In this document: piece by piece, positions 8,076 to 17,347 of the stretch
Layout: each line of letters opens with the position of its first letter
Numbering within the stretch: the stretch's first letter is position 1
Source of the DNA: Vreelandella arcis
GTDB lineage: Bacteria; Pseudomonadota; Gammaproteobacteria; Pseudomonadales; Halomonadaceae
DNA: 64,000 bases
Assembly: GCF_900103865.1 (NCBI RefSeq)
Contig: NZ_FNII01000009.1
Coordinates: 1 to 64,000 of the forward strand
Reading direction: 5' to 3'
Program-made: the position numbers and the translations under genes
The notes under the pieces: model-generated
The model's database searches: none
What the model saw: the letters and a program-made list of their open reading frames with translations, nothing else
What the model was told of the DNA's origin: nothing

Positions 8076-8556
8076 GCGTCTGGGTTCATTCGACGCTAGA
8101 TAGCGGCTAGCGAGCTGTAAAGGCCAAATGCAAAGAGTCTTTCTCCAGCGTAAAAGCTTTGCAAATCAATATTGAATTGTATGGTTAGCTTGCACGATGA
8201 AATCTACAAGTACCAATGTTTTCAACATGTACTGGATTCATTGTGTTGTTTTCTAATGGTTAATGCTAGCCGCTGAATCTTGGAGCTGCATTTGGCCAGC
8301 TATGTTTGAAACATTACGGATCACCATAAATTAATGCCTTTACAGCCAATACGTTATCTTCTAACTTCATATATACCGACGAAAGGAAGAAAATTCTTGA
8401 AGCTGGTATGGAAGCATGGAGGCTGACATAAATAAACCGATTTAAGAGTAGGTGTAAAACATCACTTTTTTCATGTGCTGGTTGATGAGTTGAAAGTTCG
8501 TATAACGAAAAGTCGTTTTTCTGTTTAACCAGTTAATTATTTAAGAGGATAAATAT
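8076..8556. other. AT-rich gene-free region upstream of the PRC-barrel gene
   Basis: About 480 bases, visibly more AT-rich than the flanking operons. I see no convincing gene, tRNA or repeat. The last part before 8557 carries a plausible ribosome site (AAGAGGAT) and presumably the promoter of the next gene. Together with that gene it forms an AT-rich islet that ends near 9440. Confidence 0.5.
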
Positions 8557-9372
8557 ATGAAACTGTATCGCAATGTATTGCCACTCACAAAGCTACTTGT
8601 AATCACTTCTTTTATACCAGTGTACGCCTATGCAGCGGATGATGAAAAACAGCCCAGCATGGGGGCTGATCAAAGTGTTTTAAATGAACCGCAAAATGAA
8701 CAAGATGTTAGATCTCTTGACGAGTGGAATTATAGTGCTATTTACGAACAGGAAGGGTTTCGCGCAGAACAATTGTTGGATGCAAAAGTATTTTCCCCAC
8801 AAGACAATGAAATAGGGACAATGGCAAATATCGTTCTTGATCAGAAGAATCAGATTGTCACTGTTATTGCTGAGATAGGAGGAATGTGGAACAGCGGAGA
8901 CAGGCATGTCGCCATTCCATGGGACGACGTTGAGTTTTTTGAAAATGGTATTAAAGTCCCCGTTCGAGAAGATAACGTGGAGGAGTACGATCTTTTTACA
9001 AATGTAACCATAAACGACTCCTATATTTATAAACGAGAAATGCAACAGGTTCTCACTGTAGAAGAGGATGTCGCTACTGGTCTGAGGACATGGAAAATAT
9101 CAGATATCATCGATGATTATGCAAGCATGAAAAATGCTGGGGGTTATGGGTATATTACGGACACTCTTTTTTCAAGAAGCGGCATTATGCAGGCTATTAT
9201 TGTCAAGCCAGCGAATGAAGAGTTTGGCCAAGGGCCACGTGCTTATCCGTTTTATGGTTATCCCGAAGGTTGGCGGCCGGGTGACTCTCACTACATACTT
9301 CCTTACTCAAGGGAAGATGTCGAAAATCTCCCCGCTTTCGAATATGAAAAGTACAATAGTGTTTTGAATTAA
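8557..9372 (+). CDS. Exported protein with two PRC-barrel domains
   Basis: A 271-residue protein with a signal peptide (LLVITSFIPVYAYA, cut near residue 27). The first PRC-barrel spans about 60-135: LLDAKVFSPQDNEIGTMANI, then HVAIPWDDVEFF. A second, less regular one spans about 165-255: WKISDIIDDYASMKN, GYGYITDTLFS, YILPYSREDVENLP. PRC-barrels bind RNA, quinones or other proteins; periplasmic versions are often linked to stress or envelope adaptation. The gene is strikingly AT-rich against its neighbours and stands alone, which suggests acquisition. The exact function is unknown. Confidence 0.75.
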   Translation: MKLYRNVLPLTKLLVITSFIPVYAYAADDEKQPSMGADQSVLNEPQNEQDVRSLDEWNYSAIYEQEGFRAEQLLDAKVFSPQDNEIGTMANIVLDQKNQIVTVIAEIGGMWNSGDRHVAIPWDDVEFFENGIKVPVREDNVEEYDLFTNVTINDSYIYKREMQQVLTVEEDVATGLRTWKISDIIDDYASMKNAGGYGYITDTLFSRSGIMQAIIVKPANEEFGQGPRAYPFYGYPEGWRPGDSHYILPYSREDVENLPAFEYEKYNSVLN

Positions 9373-9387
9373 CAGGATTTAACGACC

Positions 9388-9437
9388 GTGAAAGGAACGT
9401 CGTTACTGCCAATGCCAGTTTATTAAGTGCCTTTCAC
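9388..9437. repeat. 8-base inverted repeat with long loop
   Basis: GTGAAAGG at 9388-9395 is the exact reverse complement of CCTTTCAC at 9430-9437. It lies between the convergent PRC-barrel and VTT genes. The 34-base loop and missing T run make it a weak terminator candidate. Confidence 0.3.
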
Positions 9438-9443
9438 TGTGGG

Positions 9444-10046
9444 TTACATTACTAAACTGGCTAATGCCTGCATGCCCAGGGCCACGAGCAAAACGACGAC
9501 ACCGACTATCAGGCTGGTCATTAGCGCGTGGCGCTTCCATAACAGGATGACGCGGTTGCCGAAGCGGTGTACCAGCCAAGCAAGACCGAAGTAGCGAAGC
9601 CCCCGTGCCATGAGCGCCGCCAGCGCAAACATCAACACGGGGTAGCCTGAAAGGCCAGCGGTGATCATCGCGATCTGGAAAGGAATTGGCAAAATTCCCA
9701 GCGTTAAAATGGCCACAAAACCGTACTGGTTAAAGAAGCGCTGAAAGGACGCGTAGGCATCCTGCATTCCCATCGAGTCGATAAACCAGGTGCCTATCGA
9801 CTGGAAGAGCACCATCCCCACGCCGTAACCAATCAGCGAAGCAGCCAGGCAGCCAAGCGTAGTGGCGGCGGCCATGGCCCACAAGCGCTGCCGATTAACT
9901 GCCATCAGCGGGATCAGTACCAGCTCAATGGGGATCGGCAGAATAATGGTTTCCAGAAAAGATAGACCGGCCAGCAGCCAAAACATGTGCTGGGAGCCAT
10001 TGATACGAACGAACCAAGCTTTGGTTTTCGCTGTAGAAAAAGCCAT
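9444..10046 (-). CDS. VTT-domain inner-membrane protein (YqaA-like)
   Basis: A 200-residue polytopic membrane protein of the VTT/DedA superfamily, YqaA subgroup. FLETIILPIPIELVLIPLM is the first re-entrant segment, with the conserved Glu-x-x-Pro-x-Pro arrangement. GFVAILTLGILPIPFQIAMITAGLSGYP is the second half-repeat, and several further TM helices follow. Family members move phospholipids or related lipids across membranes; substrate unknown here. It is followed on the same strand by nothing before 9443 and preceded by the DUF1206 gene 12 bases upstream, so the two are probably cotranscribed. Confidence 0.85.
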   Translation of the reverse strand: MAFSTAKTKAWFVRINGSQHMFWLLAGLSFLETIILPIPIELVLIPLMAVNRQRLWAMAAATTLGCLAASLIGYGVGMVLFQSIGTWFIDSMGMQDAYASFQRFFNQYGFVAILTLGILPIPFQIAMITAGLSGYPVLMFALAALMARGLRYFGLAWLVHRFGNRVILLWKRHALMTSLIVGVVVLLVALGMQALASLVM

Positions 10047-10058
10047 GAGGAGCGGCCG

Positions 10059-10877
10059 CTATGCGGACGGGTCGACGCGGCGATATACCGCTGCCAACAG
10101 GCTGTAAATGCCAAAGGCAAAAAGACCTATCGCGACAAATGCCAACAGCCACTTCCCGTAAATTTGGCTGCGAAGGGTGGTGAAGACTTCATCAATGCCT
10201 CCCGCCTCGCTAGGGTCAAATTGGTAGGCCGCGATAATAAAAAAGCAGCCGACAATCACAAACACTAAACCCCGCACGGCTAAACCAAAGCGACAAATCG
10301 GATAAGCCCATTGCTGGGTTTGCTTCGGCATTTCGAAGTGTTTGTCGAATTTGGCCTTGTAGCCTTTAAGCGCGTGGGCAATACCGACACCAATCAATAC
10401 TAAGCCCACCGCACCTACCAACCAACGCCCGAAGGGCTGCTGCATCAGCCAGCCTGCCACACCTTGCGAGCCGCCGCCTGAACCCCCTGAGGAACCACCG
10501 AATTGGAAGATAAGGGTGGCAGCAAAAAAGGCCAGCAGCGTATGGGTCACGGCGCTCGCCAATAAGCCCGCGCGAATCGCTAATCCCTTGGCGCCGTGGC
10601 CGTGATGGTCGGCGTCTTTTATCGCCTGAATGCAACGCCACATGGCGTAGCCCACTAAGCCTATTGCCATTATCGCTAATAAGACTTTACCGAAGGGGGC
10701 GGTGAGCACTCGTTCTAAGGCACCACGGCTGCCCTCTGTTTGCCCCCCTTGACCAAACACTGCCAGCGCGGCGAGGCCACCCACCAATACATACACGATG
10801 CCTCTGGCGGCGTAGCCCATGCGGGCAAATAGCGAGATAGCGTCTCGATGGTCGGGGGTCTGGGATGAAGTGGCCAT
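10059..10877 (-). CDS. DUF1206 domain-containing membrane protein
   Basis: A 272-residue membrane protein built of three repeats of the DUF1206 unit, each two TM helices. The repeats begin RMGYAARGIVYVLVGGLAAL (about 15), GLAIRAGLLASAVTHTLLAF (about 100) and CRFGLAVRGLVFVIVGCFFI (about 195). Each is followed by a KxLLAxxAIGLxxYAxW-type helix. A Gly/Ser-rich loop lies near residues 125-140. The function is unknown. The start is supported by GGAGGA just upstream (10881-10886 on the minus strand). It is probably cotranscribed with the VTT gene. Confidence 0.88.
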   Translation of the reverse strand: MATSSQTPDHRDAISLFARMGYAARGIVYVLVGGLAALAVFGQGGQTEGSRGALERVLTAPFGKVLLAIMAIGLVGYAMWRCIQAIKDADHHGHGAKGLAIRAGLLASAVTHTLLAFFAATLIFQFGGSSGGSGGGSQGVAGWLMQQPFGRWLVGAVGLVLIGVGIAHALKGYKAKFDKHFEMPKQTQQWAYPICRFGLAVRGLVFVIVGCFFIIAAYQFDPSEAGGIDEVFTTLRSQIYGKWLLAFVAIGLFAFGIYSLLAAVYRRVDPSA

Positions 10878-11055
10878 GGTGTCCTCCTGACAAAAAATGG
10901 CGTTGCAAAATATCCGTATTCGGGCGGCAGCCTATACTGTGTGGGTGATGTACTATTGTCTAGGGTAGGAGATGTGGGCGGAGATGCGAAGTTATTGTCT
11001 ACTAGAACTGACTATACTTTTATAGTCGCTTGTATTTTATTGGGTCGAGTAACGC

Positions 11056-11922
11056 ATGGCTGATTCCCGTTCACCTATATTCTGGCGCGATACGCGTATG
11101 CCCCATGTGGAGCTGCGTAAGATTAGCGATGCACGGCAAGTCTGTTATGCGCCTCATAGCCACCCGCACTGGTCGCTTGGAGCCGTTACCGCAGGTAGAA
11201 GCACCTTTTGCTACCGCGAGGCCATCTATCAGATTAGAGCGGGCGACTTGGTTTTGATGAATCCCCATTGGGTGCATGCCTGCAATCCCATCGAGAACCA
11301 GCCCTGGGCGTACCTGATGCTCTACGTCGATACCGCTTGGCTGAGCGACTTGCGCTATCAATTAGGCCTGCTAGATGATTCTTATTGGCAAGACATAGCC
11401 ACCGCCGTCATTACCCAGCCAGACCTCTATGCAGGGTATTGTGATATGGCTGCCTGCTTGTTGGATGAACAACGCGCTATTGGCGATAAGCAAACGGCAT
11501 TAATCGCGTACCTGTCTAGCATGATGCAAACACTGGCCCAGGAATCCCCCGCGACATTGCCCCAAGCCCCCGGCGCACTGGAACACGTCGCGGCCTATTT
11601 GCGTGCCAACTGTGCTGCCGATATATCGCTTGAGTGCTTATGCCAGCAGTCTGGCTATAGCGCTGGGCACCTGATTCGCGCCTTTAAACAGCACTTTGGG
11701 CTGACGCCCCATGCCTACCTGATTAACCAGCGTGTTCAGTTGGGACAGAAAGCGCTTAAACAGGGGCAGCCTATCGTTGAGGCGGCTCTAAACGCAGGCT
11801 TTAACGATCAACCTCACTTCCAACGCACCTTCAAACGGCTGGTGGCGGCGACGCCAAATCAGTACCGCTATCCGCTTCTCAAACAACAACAGCCAATCAA
11901 AACAGCAGAAATAGTGCGCTAG
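11056..11922 (+). CDS. AraC-family transcriptional regulator
   Basis: A 288-residue AraC/XylS regulator. The N-terminal cupin-type ligand domain carries PHSHPHWSLGAVTAGRSTF and the GDLVLMNPHWVHACNP strands. The C-terminal double HTH spans about 170-275, with LECLCQQSGYSAGHLIRAFKQHFG and ALNAGFNDQPHFQRTFKR. The gene converges with a LysE-family exporter gene, the two overlapping by 26 bases at their 3' ends. AraC/LysE pairs of this kind often control amino-acid export, so the exporter is its likely, but unproven, target. Confidence 0.88.
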   Translation: MADSRSPIFWRDTRMPHVELRKISDARQVCYAPHSHPHWSLGAVTAGRSTFCYREAIYQIRAGDLVLMNPHWVHACNPIENQPWAYLMLYVDTAWLSDLRYQLGLLDDSYWQDIATAVITQPDLYAGYCDMAACLLDEQRAIGDKQTALIAYLSSMMQTLAQESPATLPQAPGALEHVAAYLRANCAADISLECLCQQSGYSAGHLIRAFKQHFGLTPHAYLINQRVQLGQKALKQGQPIVEAALNAGFNDQPHFQRTFKRLVAATPNQYRYPLLKQQQPIKTAEIVR

Positions 11923-12505
11923 CGGCCAGACAAACAGCCAGAGCTCGGTTAATCGTTACCAAGATGATGGGACGTTGAACATAGCGTTTGAGAAAGGCGC
12001 CTGCGTATACCCAACTGGCCAGGGATAACCAACAAATAGGCAGGTAGAGAGCGGCGAATAGCCACAGTTGATAGGTCGCGTTGCCACTGGTGTAGGCGCC
12101 AATACCAGCGGCAGACGCCAGCCAAGCTTTCGGGTTGAGCCACTGCATCATAGCGCCTGTCATAAACCCTGGCGCTTTGACGGCGCCTTGTGCCTGCAAG
12201 CGGCCGTCGTGCTGTAAAAGTTGATAGCTGAGATAGACTAAAAACATAATACCCGCCCAGCGTAAGAGTTCTTCCAGTATCGGCACTTGGCTCAGCAGTG
12301 AGTAAAGCCCTGCGCCAATGCCTAAAAACAGCGCCACAAACCCAAGCGTGGCACCGGTGACAAAGATAAGCCCTTTAGCGATGGGGTAGTGGGTGCCGCT
12401 ATTCAGGCAAACCAGGTTGACCGGCCCCGGCGAAATAGACGCGGCCAGGGCAAAGGTGGACATGGGTAGCAGTAAAGGTAGCAGTGGTGACGCGCTCATG
12501 GTCAT
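11897..12505 (-). CDS. LysE-family amino-acid exporter
   Basis: A 202-residue LysE/RhtB-type translocator with six predicted TM segments. The signature PGPVNLVCLNSG is at about 27-38, and GFMTGAMMQWLNPKAWL, containing the conserved NPKA, lies near 120. Family members export amino acids or their analogues by proton exchange. A clear ribosome site AAGGAGAATG precedes the start on the minus strand. The 3' end overlaps the convergent AraC-family gene. The glutaminase gene lies upstream on the same strand but 84 bases away. Confidence 0.88.
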   Translation of the reverse strand: MTMSASPLLPLLLPMSTFALAASISPGPVNLVCLNSGTHYPIAKGLIFVTGATLGFVALFLGIGAGLYSLLSQVPILEELLRWAGIMFLVYLSYQLLQHDGRLQAQGAVKAPGFMTGAMMQWLNPKAWLASAAGIGAYTSGNATYQLWLFAALYLPICWLSLASWVYAGAFLKRYVQRPIILVTINRALAVCLAASALFLLF

Positions 12506-12589
12506 TCTCCTTGGTAGTACAAGGAGATTGCCGGAGCGCCTTCGGGTCGTATTGCATAAAATTGAGGTGGCTGCTTTAAACGCTCAGCC

Positions 12590-13513
12590 TTAATAATGCC
12601 CAAATACCGACCAGCCGGTACGCTGCACAAACATTTCCAGCGCTTGGGTGCCTAGCAAACTGTTGCCGTAGCTATCTAATCCCGGCGACCACACGGCAAT
12701 AGAACCGTGGCTTGGTGAGATGGCCAGTATGCCGCCGCCCACGCCGCTTTTGCCGGGTAGGCCAACCCGAAAGGCGAACTCCCCGGAGGCGTCGTAGTGG
12801 CCGCACATCATCATTAGCGAGTTGATACGGCGTGCCCGTTGGGGCGCCACCACCCGGATACCGCTGGGTTTGTTGATGCCATCCGAGGCCAAAAAAAGCC
12901 CGGCATGGGCAAGCTGCTCGCAGCTCATCGCGATAGCGCACTGATGGAAGTAGGTGCCCAGCACTTTATCGACATCGTGGTCTAGGCGACCGAAGGCCTT
13001 CATAAAATGCGCAAGAGAGGCGTTGCGGTCTCGGTGAGCCATCTCGGAAGCGGCCACGGCGTGGTCGAAGCAGATGCGGTCGTCATCGGCGACATAGCGC
13101 ACAAAGTTGAGAATCTCACCCAGTGTCTCTTTGGGTTCGTGCCCCATCATGATGGCATCAACCACCGCAATGGCCCCGGCATTGATAAACGGATTCCGTG
13201 GTTTACCGCTTTCGTGCTCAAGCTGAACGATGGAGTTGAAGGGGTCGCCCGAGGGTTCACGGCCTACTTTGGACCAGAGTGAGTCGCCCATCTGCCCCAG
13301 CGCGATGGTCAGCGTAAATACTTTCGAGATACTCTGAATGGAGAAAGGCGTGGTCGCGCAGCCGGCTGAATACACCTTGCCATCCACGGTGGCTAGCGAA
13401 ATGCCAAACTGCTTTGGATCTACATAGCTGAGCTCGGGGATATAGTCGGCGACCTTACCCCGCCGTTCGGCGTTGGCCATAGTGTCGGCGATGTCATTGA
13501 TTAAGTCTTGCAT
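12590..13513 (-). CDS. glsA: Glutaminase A
   Basis: A 307-residue glutaminase that hydrolyses L-glutamine to glutamate and ammonia in the cytoplasm. It belongs to the serine-dependent beta-lactamase-like fold. The catalytic Ser-x-x-Lys lies in [13 protein letters not shown] (Ser 61, Lys 64 counting from MQDLIND). [15 protein letters not shown] and [14 protein letters not shown] are further conserved blocks. Start at 13513 is chosen because [12 protein letters not shown] is the common family N-terminus; a TTG at 13534 would add seven residues. In halophiles glutamate is a main osmolyte, so a role in glutamate supply is plausible. Confidence 0.95.
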   Translation of the reverse strand: MQDLINDIADTMANAERRGKVADYIPELSYVDPKQFGISLATVDGKVYSAGCATTPFSIQSISKVFTLTIALGQMGDSLWSKVGREPSGDPFNSIVQLEHESGKPRNPFINAGAIAVVDAIMMGHEPKETLGEILNFVRYVADDDRICFDHAVAASEMAHRDRNASLAHFMKAFGRLDHDVDKVLGTYFHQCAIAMSCEQLAHAGLFLASDGINKPSGIRVVAPQRARRINSLMMMCGHYDASGEFAFRVGLPGKSGVGGGILAISPSHGSIAVWSPGLDSYGNSLLGTQALEMFVQRTGWSVFGHY

Positions 13514-13712
13514 GGGCGTATCGTCTACCGTCAATTGAGGCGGGGTAATCGTGAAGCTGTCTATTTAAACCATCGGCATTATAAAATTGAAACATAGCGT
13601 GTCTGATCACCCGCTAATGCGCAAGAATCGGGTCGGTACTCAGGCCTTGATCGCTTAGGCTACCAGTATAAGCACATTGATAACCGATAACCTGGCGGTG
13701 AGTGAGGCGAAA

Positions 13713-14606
13713 ATGAACGACTATGCTCGAATTGAAAAGGCCATGGCCTTTATGGTGGCCCACACGGCTGATCAGCCTGACTTAGCGACGGTGGCCGGTC
13801 ACGTTCATTTAAGTGCCTTTCACTTCCAGCGGCTTTTTTGCCGTTATGCGGGGATTAGCCCCAAACGCTTTTTGCAAGCGCTCACGTTAGAGCGGGGCAA
13901 GCAATTAATGCAGTCATCCACCTCGCTGTTGGACATTGCCCACACGCTGGGGCTGAGCGGTGGCTCTCGGCTTTACGATCATTTTGTGCAACTAGAAGCC
14001 ACCACCCCGGGGGAGTATAAGCGCCAGGGCGAGGGCGTTGAGATTGCGTACGGCGTTCATGAAACGCCTTTAGGCCGCCTGTTCGTCGCGGTAACGCCTC
14101 GGGGTATCTGCCGCATGGGCTTTGTTGATGCGTCTAATTCGGAAGAATTGTTGGCACGGTTGGCCAAAGAGTGGCCACGCAGCACGGTTTGCCACAGCAC
14201 TGACAAAACGCGCTATGCGGTGGAGGCGCTATTTACCAAGCCTCAAGAGGGGGCTAGCGCTTTGTCGTTGCACGTCACCGGCACCAACTTTCAAATTGCC
14301 GTATGGCGGGCGTTGCTGACGATTCCCGAAGGGCAGCTGGCTAGTTACAGCCATATCGCCCAAGCGCTGGGCATGCCTAAATCATCCCGTGCGGTAGGCA
14401 ATGCGGTGGGCGCTAACCCGGTCGCGCTGTGGATTCCTTGCCACCGGGTAATCCAGCAAAGCGGCGCGCTAGGCGGCTACCGCTGGGGCGTCGAGAAAAA
14501 ACAGATGGTGCAGGCATGGGAGTTAGCGCAGTGGAATCAAAGCCAACGATGTGACAGTCGGCTGGATGATGCTGTCGAGCAAAGACAGCCTAACCACGTG
14601 CTTTAA
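13713..14606 (+). CDS. Ada-like bifunctional regulator/methylated-DNA-protein cysteine methyltransferase
   Basis: A 297-residue fusion. Residues about 5-105 are an AraC-type HTH (HVHLSAFHFQRLFCRYAGISP). Residues about 115-275 are an O6-alkylguanine alkyltransferase with the acceptor Cys 243 in WIPCHRVIQ and the recognition helix PKSSRAVGNAVGANP. It lacks the N-terminal zinc/Cys phosphotriester-sensing domain of E. coli Ada. It should repair O6-methylguanine by suicidal transfer and regulate transcription, but sensing cannot use the classic Cys38 route. The ATG at 13713 follows GAGGCG; a TTG at 13677 is the alternative. Confidence 0.9.
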   Translation: MNDYARIEKAMAFMVAHTADQPDLATVAGHVHLSAFHFQRLFCRYAGISPKRFLQALTLERGKQLMQSSTSLLDIAHTLGLSGGSRLYDHFVQLEATTPGEYKRQGEGVEIAYGVHETPLGRLFVAVTPRGICRMGFVDASNSEELLARLAKEWPRSTVCHSTDKTRYAVEALFTKPQEGASALSLHVTGTNFQIAVWRALLTIPEGQLASYSHIAQALGMPKSSRAVGNAVGANPVALWIPCHRVIQQSGALGGYRWGVEKKQMVQAWELAQWNQSQRCDSRLDDAVEQRQPNHVL

Positions 14607-14690
14607 AGCAGACGTATCAGGCTTTAGCACTGGCTGTGTTAAGGGGTATAAAGGGCATCTGTTTGAACGCATAAAACGGGGAGACCAAGC

Positions 14691-15398
14691 ATGAAAACCA
14701 TTGGCTTGCTGGGTGGGATGAGCTGGGAGTCGACGCAAACTTATTACCGCTTGCTCAACCAGCAGGTAGGCCGGGCATTGGGAGGTTTCCACTCGGCGAA
14801 GATTGTGCTCTACAGCGTCGATTTCGCCGAGATTGAAGCCTTACAGCGCAAAGGCGATTGGCAAGCGATGGGAACCATACTAGCGGGCGCCGCACAACGC
14901 TTGGAAGCAGCAGGGGCGGACTGTTTATTGATCGGCACCAACACCATGCACAAGGTGGCAGACGAGGTGGCCCAAGCGGTGTCGATGCCGCTACTGCATA
15001 TTGCTGAGGCAACAGCAGATGCGTTGGTTCGCGATGGCGTGACCTGTGTCGGGTTATTAGGAACGCGCTTTACCATGGAGCAGGCGTTTTATCGCGAGCG
15101 CTTGGAAGCCCGGGGAATCGAAGTGGTAGTGCCCGATGCGAATCAGCGGGAGACGGTGCACCGGATTATTTTTGAGGAGCTGTGTAAGGGTATTAACACC
15201 GCTGATTCGAAAGCTGCTTACCTTGAGGTCATCGATACCTTGACCGAGCGGGGCGCTCAAGGGGTGGTATTAGGCTGTACTGAAATCGGCTTGCTGGTTA
15301 AACCGGCCGATACCGCCGTTGCGCTTTACGACACCACCGATATCCACGCTGCTCAGGCCGTCGCCTGGGCATTGCAAGACGTAGAAGCAGGTACATGA
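14691..15398 (+). CDS. Broad-specificity amino-acid racemase (YgeA/aspartate-glutamate racemase family)
   Basis: A 235-residue PLP-independent racemase. In E. coli YgeA (EcL-DER) the two catalytic residues are Thr 83 and Cys 197. Here Thr 83 (GTNTMHKV) and Cys 196 (VVLGCTEIG) fill the same places, so it matches this subgroup rather than aspartate racemase with two Cys. The N-terminal [15 protein letters not shown] is the standard start. It would make D-amino acids such as D-Hse or D-Glu from the L-forms. It overlaps cobQ by four bases (ATGA), so the two are translationally coupled, though no shared pathway is evident. Confidence 0.88.
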   Translation: MKTIGLLGGMSWESTQTYYRLLNQQVGRALGGFHSAKIVLYSVDFAEIEALQRKGDWQAMGTILAGAAQRLEAAGADCLLIGTNTMHKVADEVAQAVSMPLLHIAEATADALVRDGVTCVGLLGTRFTMEQAFYRERLEARGIEVVVPDANQRETVHRIIFEELCKGINTADSKAAYLEVIDTLTERGAQGVVLGCTEIGLLVKPADTAVALYDTTDIHAAQAVAWALQDVEAGT

Positions 15399-16849
15399 CA
15401 ACGCTGATGATTCAAGGCACTACCTCGGATGCCGGAAAAAGTACCGTGGTGGCAGGGTTATGTCGGGTGTTGCAACGCCGTGGATTGTCAGTTGCCCCGT
15501 TTAAACCCCAGAACATGGCGTTAAACAGTGCAGTGACGGTGGATGGGGGTGAAATTGGTCGTTCTACCGCTTTACAGGCGCAGGCCGCCGGCGTTGAGCC
15601 GCATAGCGATATGAACCCGGTACTCCTTAAGCCCGAAACCGACCGCGGCGCCCAGGTGATTCTGCGCGGCAAGGTGTACGGCCATATGGATGCGATCGAT
15701 TATCACGCCTTCAAGCGCACCGCACAGGACAGCGTGATGGCCGCGTGGGAGGCGCTGGAAAGCCGCTTTGATGTGGTGATTGCCGAAGGCGCGGGCAGCC
15801 CCGCCGAGGTCAACCTACGCGAGGGCGATATTGCCAATATGGGTTTTGCCGAAGCGGCTGACTGTCCGGTACTGCTGGTGGGCGACATCGACCGGGGCGG
15901 TGTCTTTGCCCAGCTAGTAGGCACGCTGGCGCTGTTGAGCGAAAGCGAACAGGCCCGCACGCGCGGCTTTATCATCAACCGCTTTCGCGGCGATATCGGC
16001 TTACTGAACCCAGGGCTTGAGTGGCTAACGACGCGTACTGGAAAGCCGGTGTTGGGCACACTGCCGTATCTTCAGGGGCTGTTGCTGGATGCCGAAGACA
16101 GCATTGGCTTAACCCATGCCGAAAAAGTTAGCCAGACCCTCAAAGTGGTCGTTCCGGCACTGCCGCGAATCAGCAACCATACCGATTTCGATCCGCTACG
16201 CTTGCACCCTCAGGTGGCGCTGACCTTCGTGGGCCCGGATCAGCCCATTCCTCCCGCCGATGTGATCATACTGCCGGGCAGTAAAAGTACGGTGAGCGAT
16301 TTAGCCTGGCTTAAACGCCAGGGCTGGGATAAAGCCATTCAGCGCCACCTGCGTTACGACGGCAAGGTGCTGGGTATTTGCGGTGGTTTTCAAATGCTGG
16401 GCGAGTGGGTGAACGACCCTGACGGCCTGGAGGGCAAACCGGGGAAAATCGCTGGGCTGGGATTGCTGCCGCTGACTACGCGTATGGTGGCGGGCAAGCA
16501 ATTGCGCAATGTGAGTGGCGTGACAGTGGCAGAAGGGGCCACCGTCACCGGATATGAAATTCATAACGGCGTTAGCCATGGGCCAGCCCTTACATCGCCG
16601 CTGTTTGACTTAGGCTCCCACCTCGATGGCGCCGTCAGTGACGATGGTCAGGTGATGGGCACCTATCTACATGGCTTATTTGATCATCCAGACGCCTGCC
16701 AAGCGCTGCTAATGCGCTTGGGTTTGGAGGCTGCTTACTCTGTTGACTACCGCGCCCACCGCGAGCGCGAGCTGAACCGTTTGGCAGAGACGCTAGAAAC
16801 GCATTTGGATATCGAGGCGATTATTGCTCTTTTGCGAGCTGACGTTTAG
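15395..16849 (+). CDS. cobQ: Cobyric acid synthase
   Basis: A 484-residue amidotransferase that amidates four side chains of adenosylcobyrinic acid a,c-diamide in B12 synthesis. The N-terminal half holds the dethiobiotin-synthetase-like ATP loop [10 protein letters not shown] (8-17). The C-terminal half is a class I glutamine amidotransferase with Cys in [12 protein letters not shown] and His in [10 protein letters not shown]. No other cobalamin genes lie in the window, and I see no B12 riboswitch upstream. The start overlaps the racemase stop, and its end overlaps a convergent RidA gene by 29 bases. Confidence 0.96.
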   Translation: MTTLMIQGTTSDAGKSTVVAGLCRVLQRRGLSVAPFKPQNMALNSAVTVDGGEIGRSTALQAQAAGVEPHSDMNPVLLKPETDRGAQVILRGKVYGHMDAIDYHAFKRTAQDSVMAAWEALESRFDVVIAEGAGSPAEVNLREGDIANMGFAEAADCPVLLVGDIDRGGVFAQLVGTLALLSESEQARTRGFIINRFRGDIGLLNPGLEWLTTRTGKPVLGTLPYLQGLLLDAEDSIGLTHAEKVSQTLKVVVPALPRISNHTDFDPLRLHPQVALTFVGPDQPIPPADVIILPGSKSTVSDLAWLKRQGWDKAIQRHLRYDGKVLGICGGFQMLGEWVNDPDGLEGKPGKIAGLGLLPLTTRMVAGKQLRNVSGVTVAEGATVTGYEIHNGVSHGPALTSPLFDLGSHLDGAVSDDGQVMGTYLHGLFDHPDACQALLMRLGLEAAYSVDYRAHRERELNRLAETLETHLDIEAIIALLRADV

Positions 16850-17219
16850 CCATCACCGTAATCTCAACGTGGCCGCCACCGCAAATGTTAGGCGATTCGG
16901 TGCAAGTACGGGCCGGGTAGCGGCCAGGTTCGAAGAACTCGGCATAAACGCCGTCCATATCGTGGATGAACTTTAGATCCTTCAAGTGAATATCCACGCG
17001 CATGATGTCTGCAAGACTGCCCCCTTCCATTTCCAGCATCCGGGAAACCGCGCGCATTATCAGGTGGGTCTCTTCTTTGACGTCGCCCTGAGCGGCTTGG
17101 CCGTTGGATAGATCAGAAACGGTAATCCCTGAAATGAATACATAATTTTCGTCGATCACCATGTGGCTGCCGGGAAAACTTGGGGTGGGCATGGTCGGGT
17201 CGTTGGTAAACGTTGTCAT
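16821..17219 (-). CDS. RidA-family deaminase
   Basis: A 132-residue intact RidA/YjgF-type protein. It begins like the family with a [19 protein letters not shown] strand, and ends [19 protein letters not shown]. Family members hydrolyse reactive enamines and imines released by PLP enzymes. The conserved Arg that binds the carboxylate in archetypal RidA appears replaced: the usual ..PARxxV.. block reads [13 protein letters not shown], so Arg is kept but the following context differs. It is a second RidA-like gene beside the broken one at 1066-1526, from a different subgroup. Confidence 0.85.
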   Translation of the reverse strand: MTTFTNDPTMPTPSFPGSHMVIDENYVFISGITVSDLSNGQAAQGDVKEETHLIMRAVSRMLEMEGGSLADIMRVDIHLKDLKFIHDMDGVYAEFFEPGRYPARTCTESPNICGGGHVEITVMAKRQLAKEQ

Positions 17220-17347
17220 AGTCGTCCTTGTATTGCTTTACGTATTTTGTTCGACACACAGTCCCTTGCTAGGTTCACGGCGTTTAGCGCTGTTAAAATA
17301 GTGCCATTTACACTAGGCTTGCCGCTTTTCGGCGAGCGGGGGACTCC

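Noticed and set aside
10435..10505. Repeat array at a Gly/Ser-rich stretch in the DUF1206 gene
   Set aside because: It encodes an ordinary flexible loop and the DNA is not a regular repeat.
14691..15398. Inactive racemase because one catalytic Cys is Thr
   Set aside because: The Thr/Cys pair matches active E. coli YgeA (Thr 83/Cys 197), so the enzyme is expected to work.
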